Shown here: positions 52,935 through 63,041 of the stretch, in pieces
Layout: the number at the start of each line of letters is the position of its first letter
Position numbering within the stretch: position 1 is the stretch's first letter
NCBI RefSeq assembly: GCF_014635245.1
Contig: NZ_BMCP01000002.1
Coordinates: 186,001-250,000 of the forward strand
Reading direction: 5' to 3'
Source: Agaricicola taiwanensis
Lineage (GTDB): Bacteria; Pseudomonadota; Alphaproteobacteria; Rhizobiales; Methylopilaceae
DNA length: 64,000 nt
Notes under the pieces: model-generated
Told to the model about the DNA's origin: nothing
The model's input: only the letters and a program-made list of their open reading frames with translations
Database searches by the model: none
Program-made: the position numbers and the translations under genes

Positions 52935-54359
52935 TCAGTTGATCGGACCGCGGCCGCCCATGGTCTCCATGTCAGGGTCCTTCACCATCGTCCCGGTCTT
53001 CTTGTTGACCAGGACGGTGACGAACCAGAGCACCACGCCGATGGCGATCAGGACGCCGGCGATCTGGTACTGGACGACGGCCCGTCCGGTCCATGGACCC
53101 ACCAGGAAGGCGCAGGACAGCGCTCCCAGGATCGGCATGAGCGTGGGAGTGCGGAAGTGGCTGTGCTCCACCGTGTCCTTGCGCAGGACCAGCACCGCCA
53201 CATTGACCACCGTGAAGACGCAGAGCAGCAGCAGCGCGGTGGTGCCGCCGAGCGCCGGCACCCCGCCGACGAAGGTAATGAGAGCGAAGGCCAGCAGCGT
53301 GGTGAAGCCAATCGCGATATAGGGCGTGCGGCGGGTCTGATGCACCTTGCCCAGCATCGGCGGCAGGACATGCTCACGGCTCATGCCGTAGACGAGGCGG
53401 CTGGCCATCAGCATGTTGATCAGCGCGCTGTTTGCAACGGCGAACATGGTGATGAAACCGAAGATCCAGATGGGGAAATTCGGCGCTCCGGCCTGCACCA
53501 CCTTGAGAAGCGGGGTCTCGCCTTCGGCAAGCTCGGCCGGCTCCACCAGGGTGATCGCCGAGATCGAGACCAGCACATAGATGATGCCGGTGACGACGAG
53601 GCCACCCAGCAGCACCTTCGGGAAGATCCGGTTGGGGTTCTTGCATTCCTCGGCCATGTTGACCGAGTCCTCGAAGCCGACCATGGCGAAGAAGGCAAGC
53701 GTGGTCGCCGCGATCACGGGCCAGACGAGACTGCCGCTCTCATCAGTCTTGAACTGGGTGATGCGGGATACATCGCCCTGACCGGCGCCGATGGCCCAAA
53801 GGCCGATCACGATGATGATGAGCAGGCCCGTCAGCTCCACACAGGTGAGGACCACATTGGCCTTCACGCTTTCGCCGACACCCCGCAAGTTGATGGCCGC
53901 GACCAGCGCCATGAAGGCGAGACCCGCCACCGTGATGCCGATCCCATCCTCGAGTCCCAGCCCGAGCGCGGAGGAAAGATTGGCGGCAAAGGCGCGCGAG
54001 GCCGTGGAGGCCGAGGTGATCCCCGAGCACATGACCGCGAAGGCCACGATGAAGGTGATGAAGTGGATGCCGAAGGCCTTATGCGTGTAAAGCGCGGCGC
54101 CAGCGGCGCGAGGGTATTTCGTCACCAGTTCCAGGTAGCTGAAGGCGGTTAGCAAGGCGACCGCGAAGGCCACGAGAAACGGCAGCCAGACCGCGCCGCC
54201 GACGTGGCCGGCGACCTGACCGGTGAGGGCGTAGATGCCCGTTCCCAAGATATCGCCCACGATGAAAAGCAACAGCAGCCATGGCCCCATGACCTGTTTC
54301 AGGGCTGGCTGGTCGGTTCGTTCTTGAGGATTGACTTCGGTACCCGTGACAGCTGTCAT
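52935..54359 (-). CDS. APC family amino acid permease
   Basis: A 474-aa permease with about 12 helices of the cationic/branched amino acid group. The start LFIVGDILGTGIYALTG (helix 1 GTGIY) and VGFEDSVNMAEECKNPNR are the family's conserved regions. GGGGGAA lies before ATG 54359. The solute cannot be assigned. Divergent from the LprI-like gene. Confidence 0.92.
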   Translation of the reverse strand: MTAVTGTEVNPQERTDQPALKQVMGPWLLLLFIVGDILGTGIYALTGQVAGHVGGAVWLPFLVAFAVALLTAFSYLELVTKYPRAAGAALYTHKAFGIHFITFIVAFAVMCSGITSASTASRAFAANLSSALGLGLEDGIGITVAGLAFMALVAAINLRGVGESVKANVVLTCVELTGLLIIIVIGLWAIGAGQGDVSRITQFKTDESGSLVWPVIAATTLAFFAMVGFEDSVNMAEECKNPNRIFPKVLLGGLVVTGIIYVLVSISAITLVEPAELAEGETPLLKVVQAGAPNFPIWIFGFITMFAVANSALINMLMASRLVYGMSREHVLPPMLGKVHQTRRTPYIAIGFTTLLAFALITFVGGVPALGGTTALLLLCVFTVVNVAVLVLRKDTVEHSHFRTPTLMPILGALSCAFLVGPWTGRAVVQYQIAGVLIAIGVVLWFVTVLVNKKTGTMVKDPDMETMGGRGPIN

Positions 54360-54476
54360 CGAGGTTCCCCCCTTTGATGGCACCGGGCGAGTTGCCCGTA
54401 TTGTGGAAACTTATTTTGCGTAATGTCGTTCCATGCAGGGCGGCGTTTCCGTCAGTCGGAATAAGGAGCTTTTCCG

Positions 54477-54899
54477 ATGGGTACCTCTACAATCCTGCGC
54501 TCCATGGTGCTGGTCTGGCTGGTTGTTTCGCTTCCGGGCTTCGCTCATGCCCAGGACAAATGTGCCAAAGCGCTCGACCAGGCCTCCATGAACGCCTGCG
54601 CGGCCGCCGCGTTCAAGGCGTCGGACGTCAAGCTGAATGATCTCTACAAGCAGATCCGGCAGCGGCTGCAGGGGCAGGCAGAGGCGGCCAAGGGCCTGGT
54701 TTCCGCGCAGCGGGCCTGGGTTGCGTTCCGCGATGCCGAATGTTCCTTCGCATCGTCCGCCGTGGAGGGCGGCAGCGTCTATCCGATGACGAACGCCATG
54801 TGCCGGGACGGTCTGACGCAGCAGCGCATAGCCGATTTCGAGCGTTACCTGAACTGCGAGGAAGGTGACATGAGCTGCCCGGTTTCGGCAGGAAACTGA
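54477..54899 (+). CDS. DUF1311 / lysozyme inhibitor LprI family protein
   Basis: A 140-aa secreted protein (signal peptide to about residue 25, FAHAQ). The LprI domain is [20 protein letters not shown] and [18 protein letters not shown], with paired Cys. Mycobacterial LprI inhibits lysozyme; most relatives have no tested function. ATAAGGAG precedes the ATG. It is 68 bp upstream of uvrB. Confidence 0.85.
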   Translation: MGTSTILRSMVLVWLVVSLPGFAHAQDKCAKALDQASMNACAAAAFKASDVKLNDLYKQIRQRLQGQAEAAKGLVSAQRAWVAFRDAECSFASSAVEGGSVYPMTNAMCRDGLTQQRIADFERYLNCEEGDMSCPVSAGN

Positions 54900-54967
54900 T
54901 CGTATTTCATCCTTTCAATGCTGTTTGGCCTCTCCACAAACGAGATGTCCGGCGCCATATTGGGGCC

Positions 54968-57610
54968 ATGGCCAAAAAGAAAACCTCCACGCAGCCCGGC
55001 TTCGGGGAATCTCCGCAAGCCGGCTTCGATCATGGTGCGAAAGCGCTCGACATCGCGGATGTCACCGACGACCTGTCACTGCTGAAGGCGCTGGGGCGAG
55101 GCAAGGAGGCTGCCGAGCAGGCCAGGTCGAAGGCAAAGACCGCCAGCAGCCGCACCAAGAAGAATGCCGAGCCCGGTGTGACTCCGCGCGAGCGCCGCTG
55201 GGACGCGGCCTCCAACACCGATGCGCCCACCGCCGCCGATGTGGCCGCCGCCTATCCCAACCCGCGCGCCAAGCCAAAGGTCGGACGCAACGCAATGCCG
55301 CCGCTGTCGGGTTCATCAAGCGCGGTCTCGGCAACCGTGCAGGCGCTGGAGGATCTGATCCAGCATGGCCGCAAGGAGCTTCAGGGCAAGCCTTGGACCC
55401 CGCACCGTCCGCCGCGGCCGGAAAAGTCCGAAGGCGGCGTCAAATTCAAGCTCAGTTCGGAATTCGAGCCGGCCGGCGATCAGCCGACGGCCATCGCCGA
55501 GCTGGTGGACGGCGTGCGCCGGTTCGACCGCGACCAGGTGCTGCTGGGCGTCACCGGTTCGGGCAAGACCTATACGGTGGCGCAGGTCATCCACCAGACG
55601 CAGCGGCCCGCGCTGATCCTGGCGCCCAACAAGACGCTCGCGGCGCAGCTCTACGGCGAGTACAAGGCCTTCTTCCCCGACAACGCGGTCGAATATTTCG
55701 TCAGCTACTACGACTATTACCAGCCGGAAGCCTACGTCCCGCGCACCGACACCTATATCGAGAAGGAAAGCTCCATCAACGAGCAGATCGACCGCATGCG
55801 CCATTCGGCCACGCGCTCGCTGCTGGAGCGCGACGACGTCATCATCGTCGCCTCGGTCTCCTGCATCTACGGTATCGGTTCGGTCGAGACCTATACGGCC
55901 ATGACCTTCTCGCTGTCGGTGGGCGAGCGCATCGAGCAGCGCCAACTCATGGCCGACCTGGTGGCGCTCCAGTACAAGCGCTCCGACACGAACTTCATCC
56001 GCGGCAGCTTCCGCGTGCGCGGCGACACCATCGAGATCTTCCCCGCCCATTATGACGACCGCGCCTGGCGCATCGGCCTGTTCGGCGACGAGATCGAGCG
56101 CATCGATGAGTTCGATCCGCTGACGGGCAAGGCCCACAGCCAACTCGGCATGATCAAGATCTACGCCAACTCGCATTACGTGACGCCGAAGCCGACGCTC
56201 AACCAGGCCACCAAGGGCATCAAGGCGGAGCTGCGCGCCCGCCTCGACGAGCTCCACAAGATGGGCCGCCTGTTGGAGGCGCAGCGGCTGGAGCAACGCA
56301 CCACCTTCGATCTGGAGATGATGGAGGCCACGGGCTCCTGCGCCGGCATCGAGAACTATTCGCGCTGGCTGACCGGCCGCAAACCGGGCGAGCCGCCCCC
56401 CACGCTGTTCGAATATCTGCCCGACAATGCACTCGTCTTCATCGATGAGAGCCATGTCACCGTTCCCCAGATCGGCGCCATGTACAAAGGCGACTTCCGC
56501 CGCAAGGCGACGCTGGCGGAATATGGCTTCCGCCTGCCATCCTGCATGGACAACCGGCCGCTTCGCTTCGAGGAGTGGGACGCCATGCGTCCCATGTCGG
56601 TCTATGTCTCGGCGACACCAGGCGGCTGGGAGATGGAGCGTTCCGGCGGTGTCTTCACCGAACAGGTGATCCGCCCCACCGGCCTGATCGACCCGCCGGT
56701 GGAGATCCGCCCCGCCAAGGCGCAGGTGGACGACCTGCTGGGCGAAGTGAAGGAGGTCGCCAAGAAGGGCTATCGCAGCCTCGTCACCGTGCTGACCAAG
56801 CGCATGGCCGAGGACCTGACGGAATATCTGCACGAGAACGGCGTGCGGGTGCGCTACATGCATTCCGACATCGACACGCTTGAGCGCATCGAGATCATCC
56901 GTGATCTCAGGCTCGGCGCCTATGACGTGCTCGTCGGCATCAACCTCCTGCGTGAGGGGCTCGATATCCCCGAATGCGCGCTGGTGGCGATCCTCGATGC
57001 CGACAAGGAAGGCTTCCTGCGGTCGGAGACCTCGCTGATCCAGACCATCGGCCGCGCGGCACGCAACGTCGACGGCAAGGTGGTGCTCTATGCCGACCAT
57101 GTCACCGGCTCCATGGAACGCGCCATGGCCGAGACCTCGCGCCGCCGCGAGAAGCAGATCGCCTATAACGAGGAGCACGGCATCACGCCGGCCAGCGTGA
57201 AAGCCAACATCAAGGACATCCTGGAGTCCGTCTACGAGCGCGACCACGTCCGGGTCGACACCAAGCTGGTGGAGGAGGGCACCCTCGTCGGCCACAACTT
57301 CGAGGCCACCGTTGCCGATCTGGAAGCGCGCATGCGCAAGGCGGCAGCCGATCTGGAGTTCGAGGAAGCCGCCCGCCTGCGCGACGAACTCAAGCGCCTG
57401 CGCGAGGCCGCCATGGAGGTCTATGACGACGGTGCCGTGGTGAAGGGCGACGGCGATATGGTGGAGATATCACCGACGGAGATGGCGGAGCGCCGCGAGG
57501 CAAAACGGGTGAAACCCAGCAGCCGCGTGCGCAAGCCGACGCTGGATGAGATGGGCCCGCACAACAGGGATATGCCGTTGCTGGGGCCTATTCCGAAGCG
57601 CCGGAAATAA
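54968..57610 (+). CDS. uvrB: excinuclease ABC subunit B
   Basis: An 880-aa UvrB, the damage-loading helicase of nucleotide excision repair. Core motifs: GVTGSGKT at residues 194-201, the beta hairpin [11 protein letters not shown], and the helicase motif VFIDESHVT; the C-terminal UVR motif ([20 protein letters not shown]) binds UvrC. Ahead of the core is an N-terminal extension of about 157 residues, Ala/Lys/Pro-rich and probably disordered; E. coli UvrB lacks it, and long forms are usual in this order of bacteria. It ends 6 bp from the convergent methyltransferase. Confidence 0.97.
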   Translation: MAKKKTSTQPGFGESPQAGFDHGAKALDIADVTDDLSLLKALGRGKEAAEQARSKAKTASSRTKKNAEPGVTPRERRWDAASNTDAPTAADVAAAYPNPRAKPKVGRNAMPPLSGSSSAVSATVQALEDLIQHGRKELQGKPWTPHRPPRPEKSEGGVKFKLSSEFEPAGDQPTAIAELVDGVRRFDRDQVLLGVTGSGKTYTVAQVIHQTQRPALILAPNKTLAAQLYGEYKAFFPDNAVEYFVSYYDYYQPEAYVPRTDTYIEKESSINEQIDRMRHSATRSLLERDDVIIVASVSCIYGIGSVETYTAMTFSLSVGERIEQRQLMADLVALQYKRSDTNFIRGSFRVRGDTIEIFPAHYDDRAWRIGLFGDEIERIDEFDPLTGKAHSQLGMIKIYANSHYVTPKPTLNQATKGIKAELRARLDELHKMGRLLEAQRLEQRTTFDLEMMEATGSCAGIENYSRWLTGRKPGEPPPTLFEYLPDNALVFIDESHVTVPQIGAMYKGDFRRKATLAEYGFRLPSCMDNRPLRFEEWDAMRPMSVYVSATPGGWEMERSGGVFTEQVIRPTGLIDPPVEIRPAKAQVDDLLGEVKEVAKKGYRSLVTVLTKRMAEDLTEYLHENGVRVRYMHSDIDTLERIEIIRDLRLGAYDVLVGINLLREGLDIPECALVAILDADKEGFLRSETSLIQTIGRAARNVDGKVVLYADHVTGSMERAMAETSRRREKQIAYNEEHGITPASVKANIKDILESVYERDHVRVDTKLVEEGTLVGHNFEATVADLEARMRKAAADLEFEEAARLRDELKRLREAAMEVYDDGAVVKGDGDMVEISPTEMAERREAKRVKPSSRVRKPTLDEMGPHNRDMPLLGPIPKRRK

Positions 57611-57616
57611 TAGGAC

Positions 57617-59134
57617 TCACACGATCCCCAGTTGCTCCAGCAGCGGTCGATCGTGATCCTCGAAGCTGCGGTAGATGTCCGCGAGCTCGGCAAGGTTGTC
57701 GGCCGGTGCCTCCAGCGCCACGCCATCACGCGTCATGCGGCGGCCGAGGCGTTGCAGGTGCTCCCAGGCAAAGGCCGAGGCTTTATCGGCATCGCGGCTG
57801 CCGGAGAGCAGGAAGAGCTGCTGCACGTGGTTGACGGGATGGGCGTTGCCAGTGACGGGGGAGGCGAGGAAATCGAGCTCATCCGTCGTCACGGCGCGCT
57901 TGATCACGGCCCAGTTCAGCATCTGGGTCGTCGCGCGGCGCTTTTCTTCTCCGGCCTCGTCAAGGCAGGGGCAGAGGTGGAACAGCCCGTTCAAGACCAG
58001 CATGGCCTCACGCAGCGCGGCGCGTGGCATCTCTGTGACGCGGGGATCGGTGATGGAGCCCAGCGTGCGCGGGCCCTCGGCGAAGGCGTCCAGCAGCGGG
58101 TCGTAGATCTCCTTTGAGAGCTCCACCTTGCCGCGGATGGTTGGAACGGACAGTGCCGGCACCTGTGAGCGGGGTGTCAGCAGAGCAAAGCGCTGGCGGT
58201 TCCACATCTCGTCGCGTGTGAGGGTGGGCAGGGAAACTGACCCCTTTACAAAGACATCGCGCCGGAACATGCGGTTGTACATGAAGTCGATTAGCGTCTG
58301 GCGTTGATCGTGCGGCGCCTCGGCCAGAAGCTGGCGCTGCTCGTCCGTCAGATAGATGCCGTGGGCTTCCTGCAGGAGGGCGCAGGAGGCGGAGAAACTC
58401 AGCTTCGCCTCCGCCAGATCGTGCGCCACCTCCGCGTGCCACCAGCTCTTGAAGGTGGCGTTGAAATACTCATGGGCGATGGTGTGCGGCGATTTCGACA
58501 TGCCGTCGAGTCGGATGGTGGCTGACGGATTCATGACGAAGAAGGCGGTGCGCGTGGCCTTCAGGCGCTGCACCAGGTCAAGACCCGCCGCGATCCGCTG
58601 GCTGGTGGTGCCGTGGTCCTGCGCCATGGTGAGGAGGCGCTGCACCGGCGTTTCCGAGGCAAGGCCCGGCAGGCAGTTGTAGGAGACGAAGACGAGCCCG
58701 CCCAGCTTCAGCTTCTTCTGGATGAACCTGACGACGTCACGCCTGGCCTCGGCATCCACCCAGGAATAGATCCCGTGCAGCGCGATGATGTCGAACTGCG
58801 GCAGTTCAGGCTCGTCGATGAAGTCCGCAAAGCCCTGATCGTAGAAATGCACGTTCCTGAGGCCGGCATCGCGCGCAAGATCCTGCGCGTTGACGATGTG
58901 CTCGGGCAGGAAATCAGTGGCGTAAAACTCGATGTGCGGGTTGGCGGCCGCGAGGAGGTTGGTGGAAAAGCCCTGGCCGCAGCCGAGCTCGCAATAGGTC
59001 AGCGGCGCATTGACGTCGGGGCCTTTGTTGCCGGCCAGGAAGTTCGCGAAAGTCAGCGCGGAGGGCGCGAGGTCACGGTAGAAGCCATAGGTGCAGTCGG
59101 TGTCCGTGACGTAGCCGGAGTTCCACGCAGGCAT
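57617..59134 (-). CDS. class I methyltransferase with methyltransferase regulatory domain
   Basis: A 505-aa protein. The SAM domain (YCELGCGQGFSTNLLA, then FYATDFLPEH, about residues 45-85) is followed by the methyltransferase regulatory domain (Pfam MethyTransf_Reg) and a helical C-terminus. The second half has LLTPRSQVPALS and LPTLTRDEMWN. The target is unknown. Genomic neighbours do not help. Confidence 0.8.
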   Translation of the reverse strand: MPAWNSGYVTDTDCTYGFYRDLAPSALTFANFLAGNKGPDVNAPLTYCELGCGQGFSTNLLAAANPHIEFYATDFLPEHIVNAQDLARDAGLRNVHFYDQGFADFIDEPELPQFDIIALHGIYSWVDAEARRDVVRFIQKKLKLGGLVFVSYNCLPGLASETPVQRLLTMAQDHGTTSQRIAAGLDLVQRLKATRTAFFVMNPSATIRLDGMSKSPHTIAHEYFNATFKSWWHAEVAHDLAEAKLSFSASCALLQEAHGIYLTDEQRQLLAEAPHDQRQTLIDFMYNRMFRRDVFVKGSVSLPTLTRDEMWNRQRFALLTPRSQVPALSVPTIRGKVELSKEIYDPLLDAFAEGPRTLGSITDPRVTEMPRAALREAMLVLNGLFHLCPCLDEAGEEKRRATTQMLNWAVIKRAVTTDELDFLASPVTGNAHPVNHVQQLFLLSGSRDADKASAFAWEHLQRLGRRMTRDGVALEAPADNLAELADIYRSFEDHDRPLLEQLGIV

Positions 59135-59201
59135 CGAGCGTCCTTTCGTCCTTGCTGGGCGCCGGCAGGCTAATCATCAAAGTTGAATTTAATCCTGACG
59201 A

Positions 59202-60428
59202 TCAGTGGATGGCCCGCGTCAGCTCCCGGTCGGGGAAGCAGGTGGCGGCGCGGCCTTGCGCCTCCTGCCAGCGCCCGATGGCGATGCGTGTCTTGAAGCC
59301 GGCGAGACCGTCGGCGCCGCCGACGTCGTGGCCCTGCTTGACCAGCCGCTGCTGCATGGCGCGCACATCGCCGCGCGAGAAGCCGTCCGGCGCTTTCCAC
59401 GAGGTCGAGAAGGGCTGGCCGCGGCCTTCGATGCGGTCACCGAGGTGGCCGATGAAGAGGGCGTAGAGATCGCTCTCATTGTAGCGCTTCAGCACATAGA
59501 AATTGTCGGAAACCAGGAAGGCGGGTCCGTGCCGCCCGGCCGGCATCATCAAAAAGGCGGAGCCTCGGCCGAGCCGTTCGATGGAGCCCGATATGCCCGC
59601 CTGGCCCCAGACCTCCAGCGGGCGGCCCTGTTCCGGCCCTTCCAGCGTGCAGGACAGCGCCTGCGGCAGCCGCACCTCCGCGCCCCAGGCACGGCCCGGC
59701 TGCCAGCCGTGCTGGCGCAGGTAGTTGGCAATGGAGGCGAGGGTGTCGGGCGCGGAGGTCCAGATGTTGCGGTGCCCGTCGCCATCGAAGTCCACGGCAT
59801 AGGCCAGGAACTTGGTCGGCAGGAACTGCGGCTGGCCCAAGGCTCCTGCCCAGGAGCTGTAGAGCACGCCGGAAGGCGCGTGACCCTCCTGCAGAATGCG
59901 GAGCGCGGCGATGAATTCGGGATAGAACATGGCGGTGCGCGTGCTCATGAAGGCCTTGGTGGCCAGCACCCGCAGCCCGTCGTGAGGGATCTTGGCGCGG
60001 CCGAAGGCGGACTCCCGGCCCCAGATGGCGAGAAGAATGCCGCGCGGCACGCCGTATTGCCGCTCGATGGCATTTAACGCCCGGCCGTGCTCCTTGGCGA
60101 GGCGGCGGCCGATGGCGGTGAGGTTGGCGAGCTGCTTTTCGGAGAAATAGCGGCCGGGGCTGGAGAACTCCGCCTGGTGTTGGCGTTCCGGCGGGCGCTT
60201 GGGCGCGCCCGGAGGTGCGAGGTCGGGCAGGTCCCAGTTGAGGGCGAGCCCCGAGGTCAGCCGCTGGAAGGTGGCGCGGGTGATGCCCTGGCGTTGCGCA
60301 TCCGGCCAGGCGGTGCGCTCGAGCCATTGATGGAACTGGGCTTCGACGCCCTGACGGTAGGCGTTCTGCGCAAGGGCAGGGGTCGCGATCAGCGCCAGGA
60401 AAGCAAAAAGGCAGATCAGGAAGCGCAC
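59202..60428 (-). CDS. lytic murein transglycosylase (MltB family)
   Basis: A 408-aa periplasmic enzyme with a signal peptide (LICLFAFLALIATPALAQ). The MltB fold has the catalytic Glu in LAIWGRESAFG, then GALGQPQFLPTKFLAYAVDF and DSIAN-like DTLASIANYLRQHGW. The last 70 residues are a peptidoglycan-binding repeat (GDVRAMQQRLVKQGHDVGGA). It cleaves glycan strands to 1,6-anhydro ends. Confidence 0.93.
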   Translation of the reverse strand: MRFLICLFAFLALIATPALAQNAYRQGVEAQFHQWLERTAWPDAQRQGITRATFQRLTSGLALNWDLPDLAPPGAPKRPPERQHQAEFSSPGRYFSEKQLANLTAIGRRLAKEHGRALNAIERQYGVPRGILLAIWGRESAFGRAKIPHDGLRVLATKAFMSTRTAMFYPEFIAALRILQEGHAPSGVLYSSWAGALGQPQFLPTKFLAYAVDFDGDGHRNIWTSAPDTLASIANYLRQHGWQPGRAWGAEVRLPQALSCTLEGPEQGRPLEVWGQAGISGSIERLGRGSAFLMMPAGRHGPAFLVSDNFYVLKRYNESDLYALFIGHLGDRIEGRGQPFSTSWKAPDGFSRGDVRAMQQRLVKQGHDVGGADGLAGFKTRIAIGRWQEAQGRAATCFPDRELTRAIH

Positions 60429-60622
60429 GATGTCCCGTCCCGGATGAGAATCATTGAACGAAACCCTAACCGCAAAATGCGGCGGTGGTTATTCAGGCCG
60501 CTCCGATTGATGCCTGTTGCAATCTTATCTTCAAACCGCTCGGTCATGAGACATTCTCCTTCAATACTGGCCCTTCGATTCTCATTGCGGCCAGTCGTTC
60601 CCGGATCTTCGAGAGGATGCCG

Positions 60623-61942
60623 ATGTCAGGGCCTGTGACGATGGAGATGCCAGAGGTCCGCTTCGGCGAGGCGGTGCGGGTCTGGGCGCGTGTCGCGGCG
60701 CTGTCCTTCGGCGGGCCGGCCGGGCAGATCGCGGTCATGCACCGCATCCTTGTCGATGAGAAGAAATGGATTTCCGAGAACCGGTTCCTGCATGCGCTCA
60801 ACTACTGCATGCTGCTGCCCGGTCCTGAGGCGCATCAGCTTTCGGTCTACATCGGTTGGCTTCTGAACGGCACGCGCGGCGGGCTTGTCGCCGGCGGGCT
60901 CTTCATGCTGCCGGGCGTTCTCGCCATTCTGGCCCTCTCCATTCTCTACGCGCTGGTCGGCAACACGGATGTCGTCAGCGCCATCTTTCTCGGTCTCAAA
61001 GCGGCTGTTCTGGCGGTGGTCCTGCAGGCAGTGTTCCGCATCGGACGTCGCGTGCTGAACGGCGCCTTCCCAGCGGCCATCGCCGCGCTTGCTTTTATCG
61101 GCAGCGCGTTCTTCGGCCTGGCTTTTCCGCTGGTGGTGCTGATCGCCGGTTTGGCGGGAGCCCTGGCGATCCGGCCCGAGCCTGCTGTACTCGCCGCAGC
61201 GGACGGCGCGCGAAGGCCGGCTCCTTCACGCAGCCTGGGCATCCTCGCTCTCGGCCTCACGATCTGGTTTCTGCCCCTTCTTGTGGTGCTGCTCTTTCTG
61301 GGACGGGACCACGTCTTCATGGAAATCGGCCTCTTCTTCAGCCAGATGGCGGTCGTCAGCTTCGGCGGTGCCTATGCCGTTCTCAGCTATGTGGCGCAGG
61401 TGGCGGTCGACAGCTACGGCTGGCTGACGGCCGGCGAGATGCTTGACGGCCTTGCCCTGGCTGAGACGACGCCCGGACCCCTGATCCTCGTGGTGCAGTT
61501 CGTGGCCTTCATGGGCGCGCTGCGGGGTGGTGGGCCACTGGACCCCATGGTGGCGGCCGTGATCGGCGGACTTCTCGCCTCCTGGGTCACATTCGTACCG
61601 TCGTTTCTCTGGATCTTCCTCGGCGCGCCCTATGTGGAGGCGCTTCGCGGCAATCGGATGCTGTCGGGCGCGCTCGCGGGCGTGACGGCGGCCGTGGTGG
61701 GCGTGATCCTCAACCTTGCCTTCTGGTTCGCGCTTCGCACCTGGTTCGCGGAACGGCGGTCGTTGCAAGGCTATGGCATCGAATTCGACATGCCCATTCT
61801 GTCGAGCCTCGATCCGGTCGCCTTGGCGCTCAGCCTCTTCGCCATGATGGGGTTGTTCCTGACGCGGCTCGGCATGCTGCCCGTGCTTGGCCTCGCGGCG
61901 CTGGCGAGCCTGCTGCTCCACATGGCCGGCGTTGCCGGCTGA
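60623..61942 (+). CDS. chrA: chromate transporter (ChrA, long form)
   Basis: A 439-aa membrane protein with two CHR domains. The first carries FGGPAGQIAVMHRILV and NYCMLLPGPEAHQLS, the second SFGGAYAVLSYVAQ, EMLDGLALAETTPGPLILV. About 10-12 helices. ATG 60623 has GAGAGG 6 nt before it; a longer frame lies in non-coding sequence. The family expels chromate; whether this copy does so is untested. Confidence 0.92.
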   Translation: MSGPVTMEMPEVRFGEAVRVWARVAALSFGGPAGQIAVMHRILVDEKKWISENRFLHALNYCMLLPGPEAHQLSVYIGWLLNGTRGGLVAGGLFMLPGVLAILALSILYALVGNTDVVSAIFLGLKAAVLAVVLQAVFRIGRRVLNGAFPAAIAALAFIGSAFFGLAFPLVVLIAGLAGALAIRPEPAVLAAADGARRPAPSRSLGILALGLTIWFLPLLVVLLFLGRDHVFMEIGLFFSQMAVVSFGGAYAVLSYVAQVAVDSYGWLTAGEMLDGLALAETTPGPLILVVQFVAFMGALRGGGPLDPMVAAVIGGLLASWVTFVPSFLWIFLGAPYVEALRGNRMLSGALAGVTAAVVGVILNLAFWFALRTWFAERRSLQGYGIEFDMPILSSLDPVALALSLFAMMGLFLTRLGMLPVLGLAALASLLLHMAGVAG

Positions 61943-62000
61943 TCGAAGAGGCTGGTATCGCCGTCACCGCTCAGGCTATGGCTTTTGCCACAGCAGACCC

Positions 62001-62939
62001 ATGACGAACGGCCCCGGCATGTCCGACGCACCGCCATCCTCCCGAGGAGCTCTCATCGGCATCGCCCTGACCCTCGTCGGCATGCTGATGTTCGCGGCCA
62101 ACGACGCGCTGGGCAAATGGCTGGTGGAGACCTACTCGGCCGGCCAGGTGCTGCTGATCCGCAGCTTGGCTGCATTGGTCATTTTCATGCCCTTCCTCTG
62201 GAGGATCGGCTTCCGGGAGCTGTTCCGCCCGCAACGGCCGGGGCTTCAGGTGGCACGTGCGGTCTTTGCCACCAGCGACGCCTTTTTCTTCTACTGGGCG
62301 GTGGCCTATCTGCCGCTGGCTGATGCCATGACCTATTGGATGGCGGCCCCCATCTATGTGGCCGCTCTGTCCTCCGTTCTGCTGGGCGAAAAAGTCGGCT
62401 GGCGACGCTGGACGGCCATTTGCGTCGGTTTTCTCGGCGTCGTCATCGCGCTTCGGCCATCGGCCGCCACGCTGACGCTGCCGGCCTTCCTCTGCATCGC
62501 CGGCAGCCTTGCCTTCGCGCTCGGCATCATGCTGTCGCGGACCTTGCGCGGCACGCCTGACGTCGCGCTGGTCTTCTACCAGATGCTTGGCGCCATCGTG
62601 CTCGGCCTGTTCATGGCGCCGTTCCAGTGGAACGAGACGCCGACGCTGATCGATTTCTCACTGCTCTCGCTGCTGGGCATCGTGGCCATGATCGCCCATG
62701 TCTGCGTCGCCCGTTCGCTGAAGTTCGCCGAGGCGTCCACGGTGATGCCGTTCCACTACAGCCTGCTCATCTGGGCCGTGGTGTTTGGCTATGTCTTCTT
62801 CGGCGATATTCCCCATCCGGCCGTCATCGTGGGCGGGCTGTTGATCGTCGCCGCCGGCCTCTTCATCTTCTTCCGTGAGCAGAGGCTGGGCAAAAAGGCG
62901 CCGGAAGAGTCGCTGGCGCCGACCGGACCCACAACCTGA
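62001..62939 (+). CDS. DMT superfamily permease (EamA domain)
   Basis: A 312-aa protein with ten helices in two EamA halves (FAANDALGKWLVETYSAGQV, then VLLGEKVGWRRWTAICVGFL). C-terminal GGLLIVAAGLFIFFREQ is typical. Two possible ATG starts, 62001 and 62019, both lack a good ribosome site. Exports an unknown small molecule. It lies 58 nt after chrA. Confidence 0.88.
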   Translation: MTNGPGMSDAPPSSRGALIGIALTLVGMLMFAANDALGKWLVETYSAGQVLLIRSLAALVIFMPFLWRIGFRELFRPQRPGLQVARAVFATSDAFFFYWAVAYLPLADAMTYWMAAPIYVAALSSVLLGEKVGWRRWTAICVGFLGVVIALRPSAATLTLPAFLCIAGSLAFALGIMLSRTLRGTPDVALVFYQMLGAIVLGLFMAPFQWNETPTLIDFSLLSLLGIVAMIAHVCVARSLKFAEASTVMPFHYSLLIWAVVFGYVFFGDIPHPAVIVGGLLIVAAGLFIFFREQRLGKKAPEESLAPTGPTT

Positions 62940-63041
62940 CTGTTGGCAAAGCGGCAGAACTGTTGACGCTTCGGCCGCCGCGCCGTCGAATCCACCGGCG
63001 ATGCGGACGAATCACATCGCTCCCAGCGGAAGGCGATGCGC

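Noticed and set aside
55316..57295. A 659-codon open frame opposite uvrB
   Set aside because: Antisense to conserved uvrB motifs; a codon-bias artefact.
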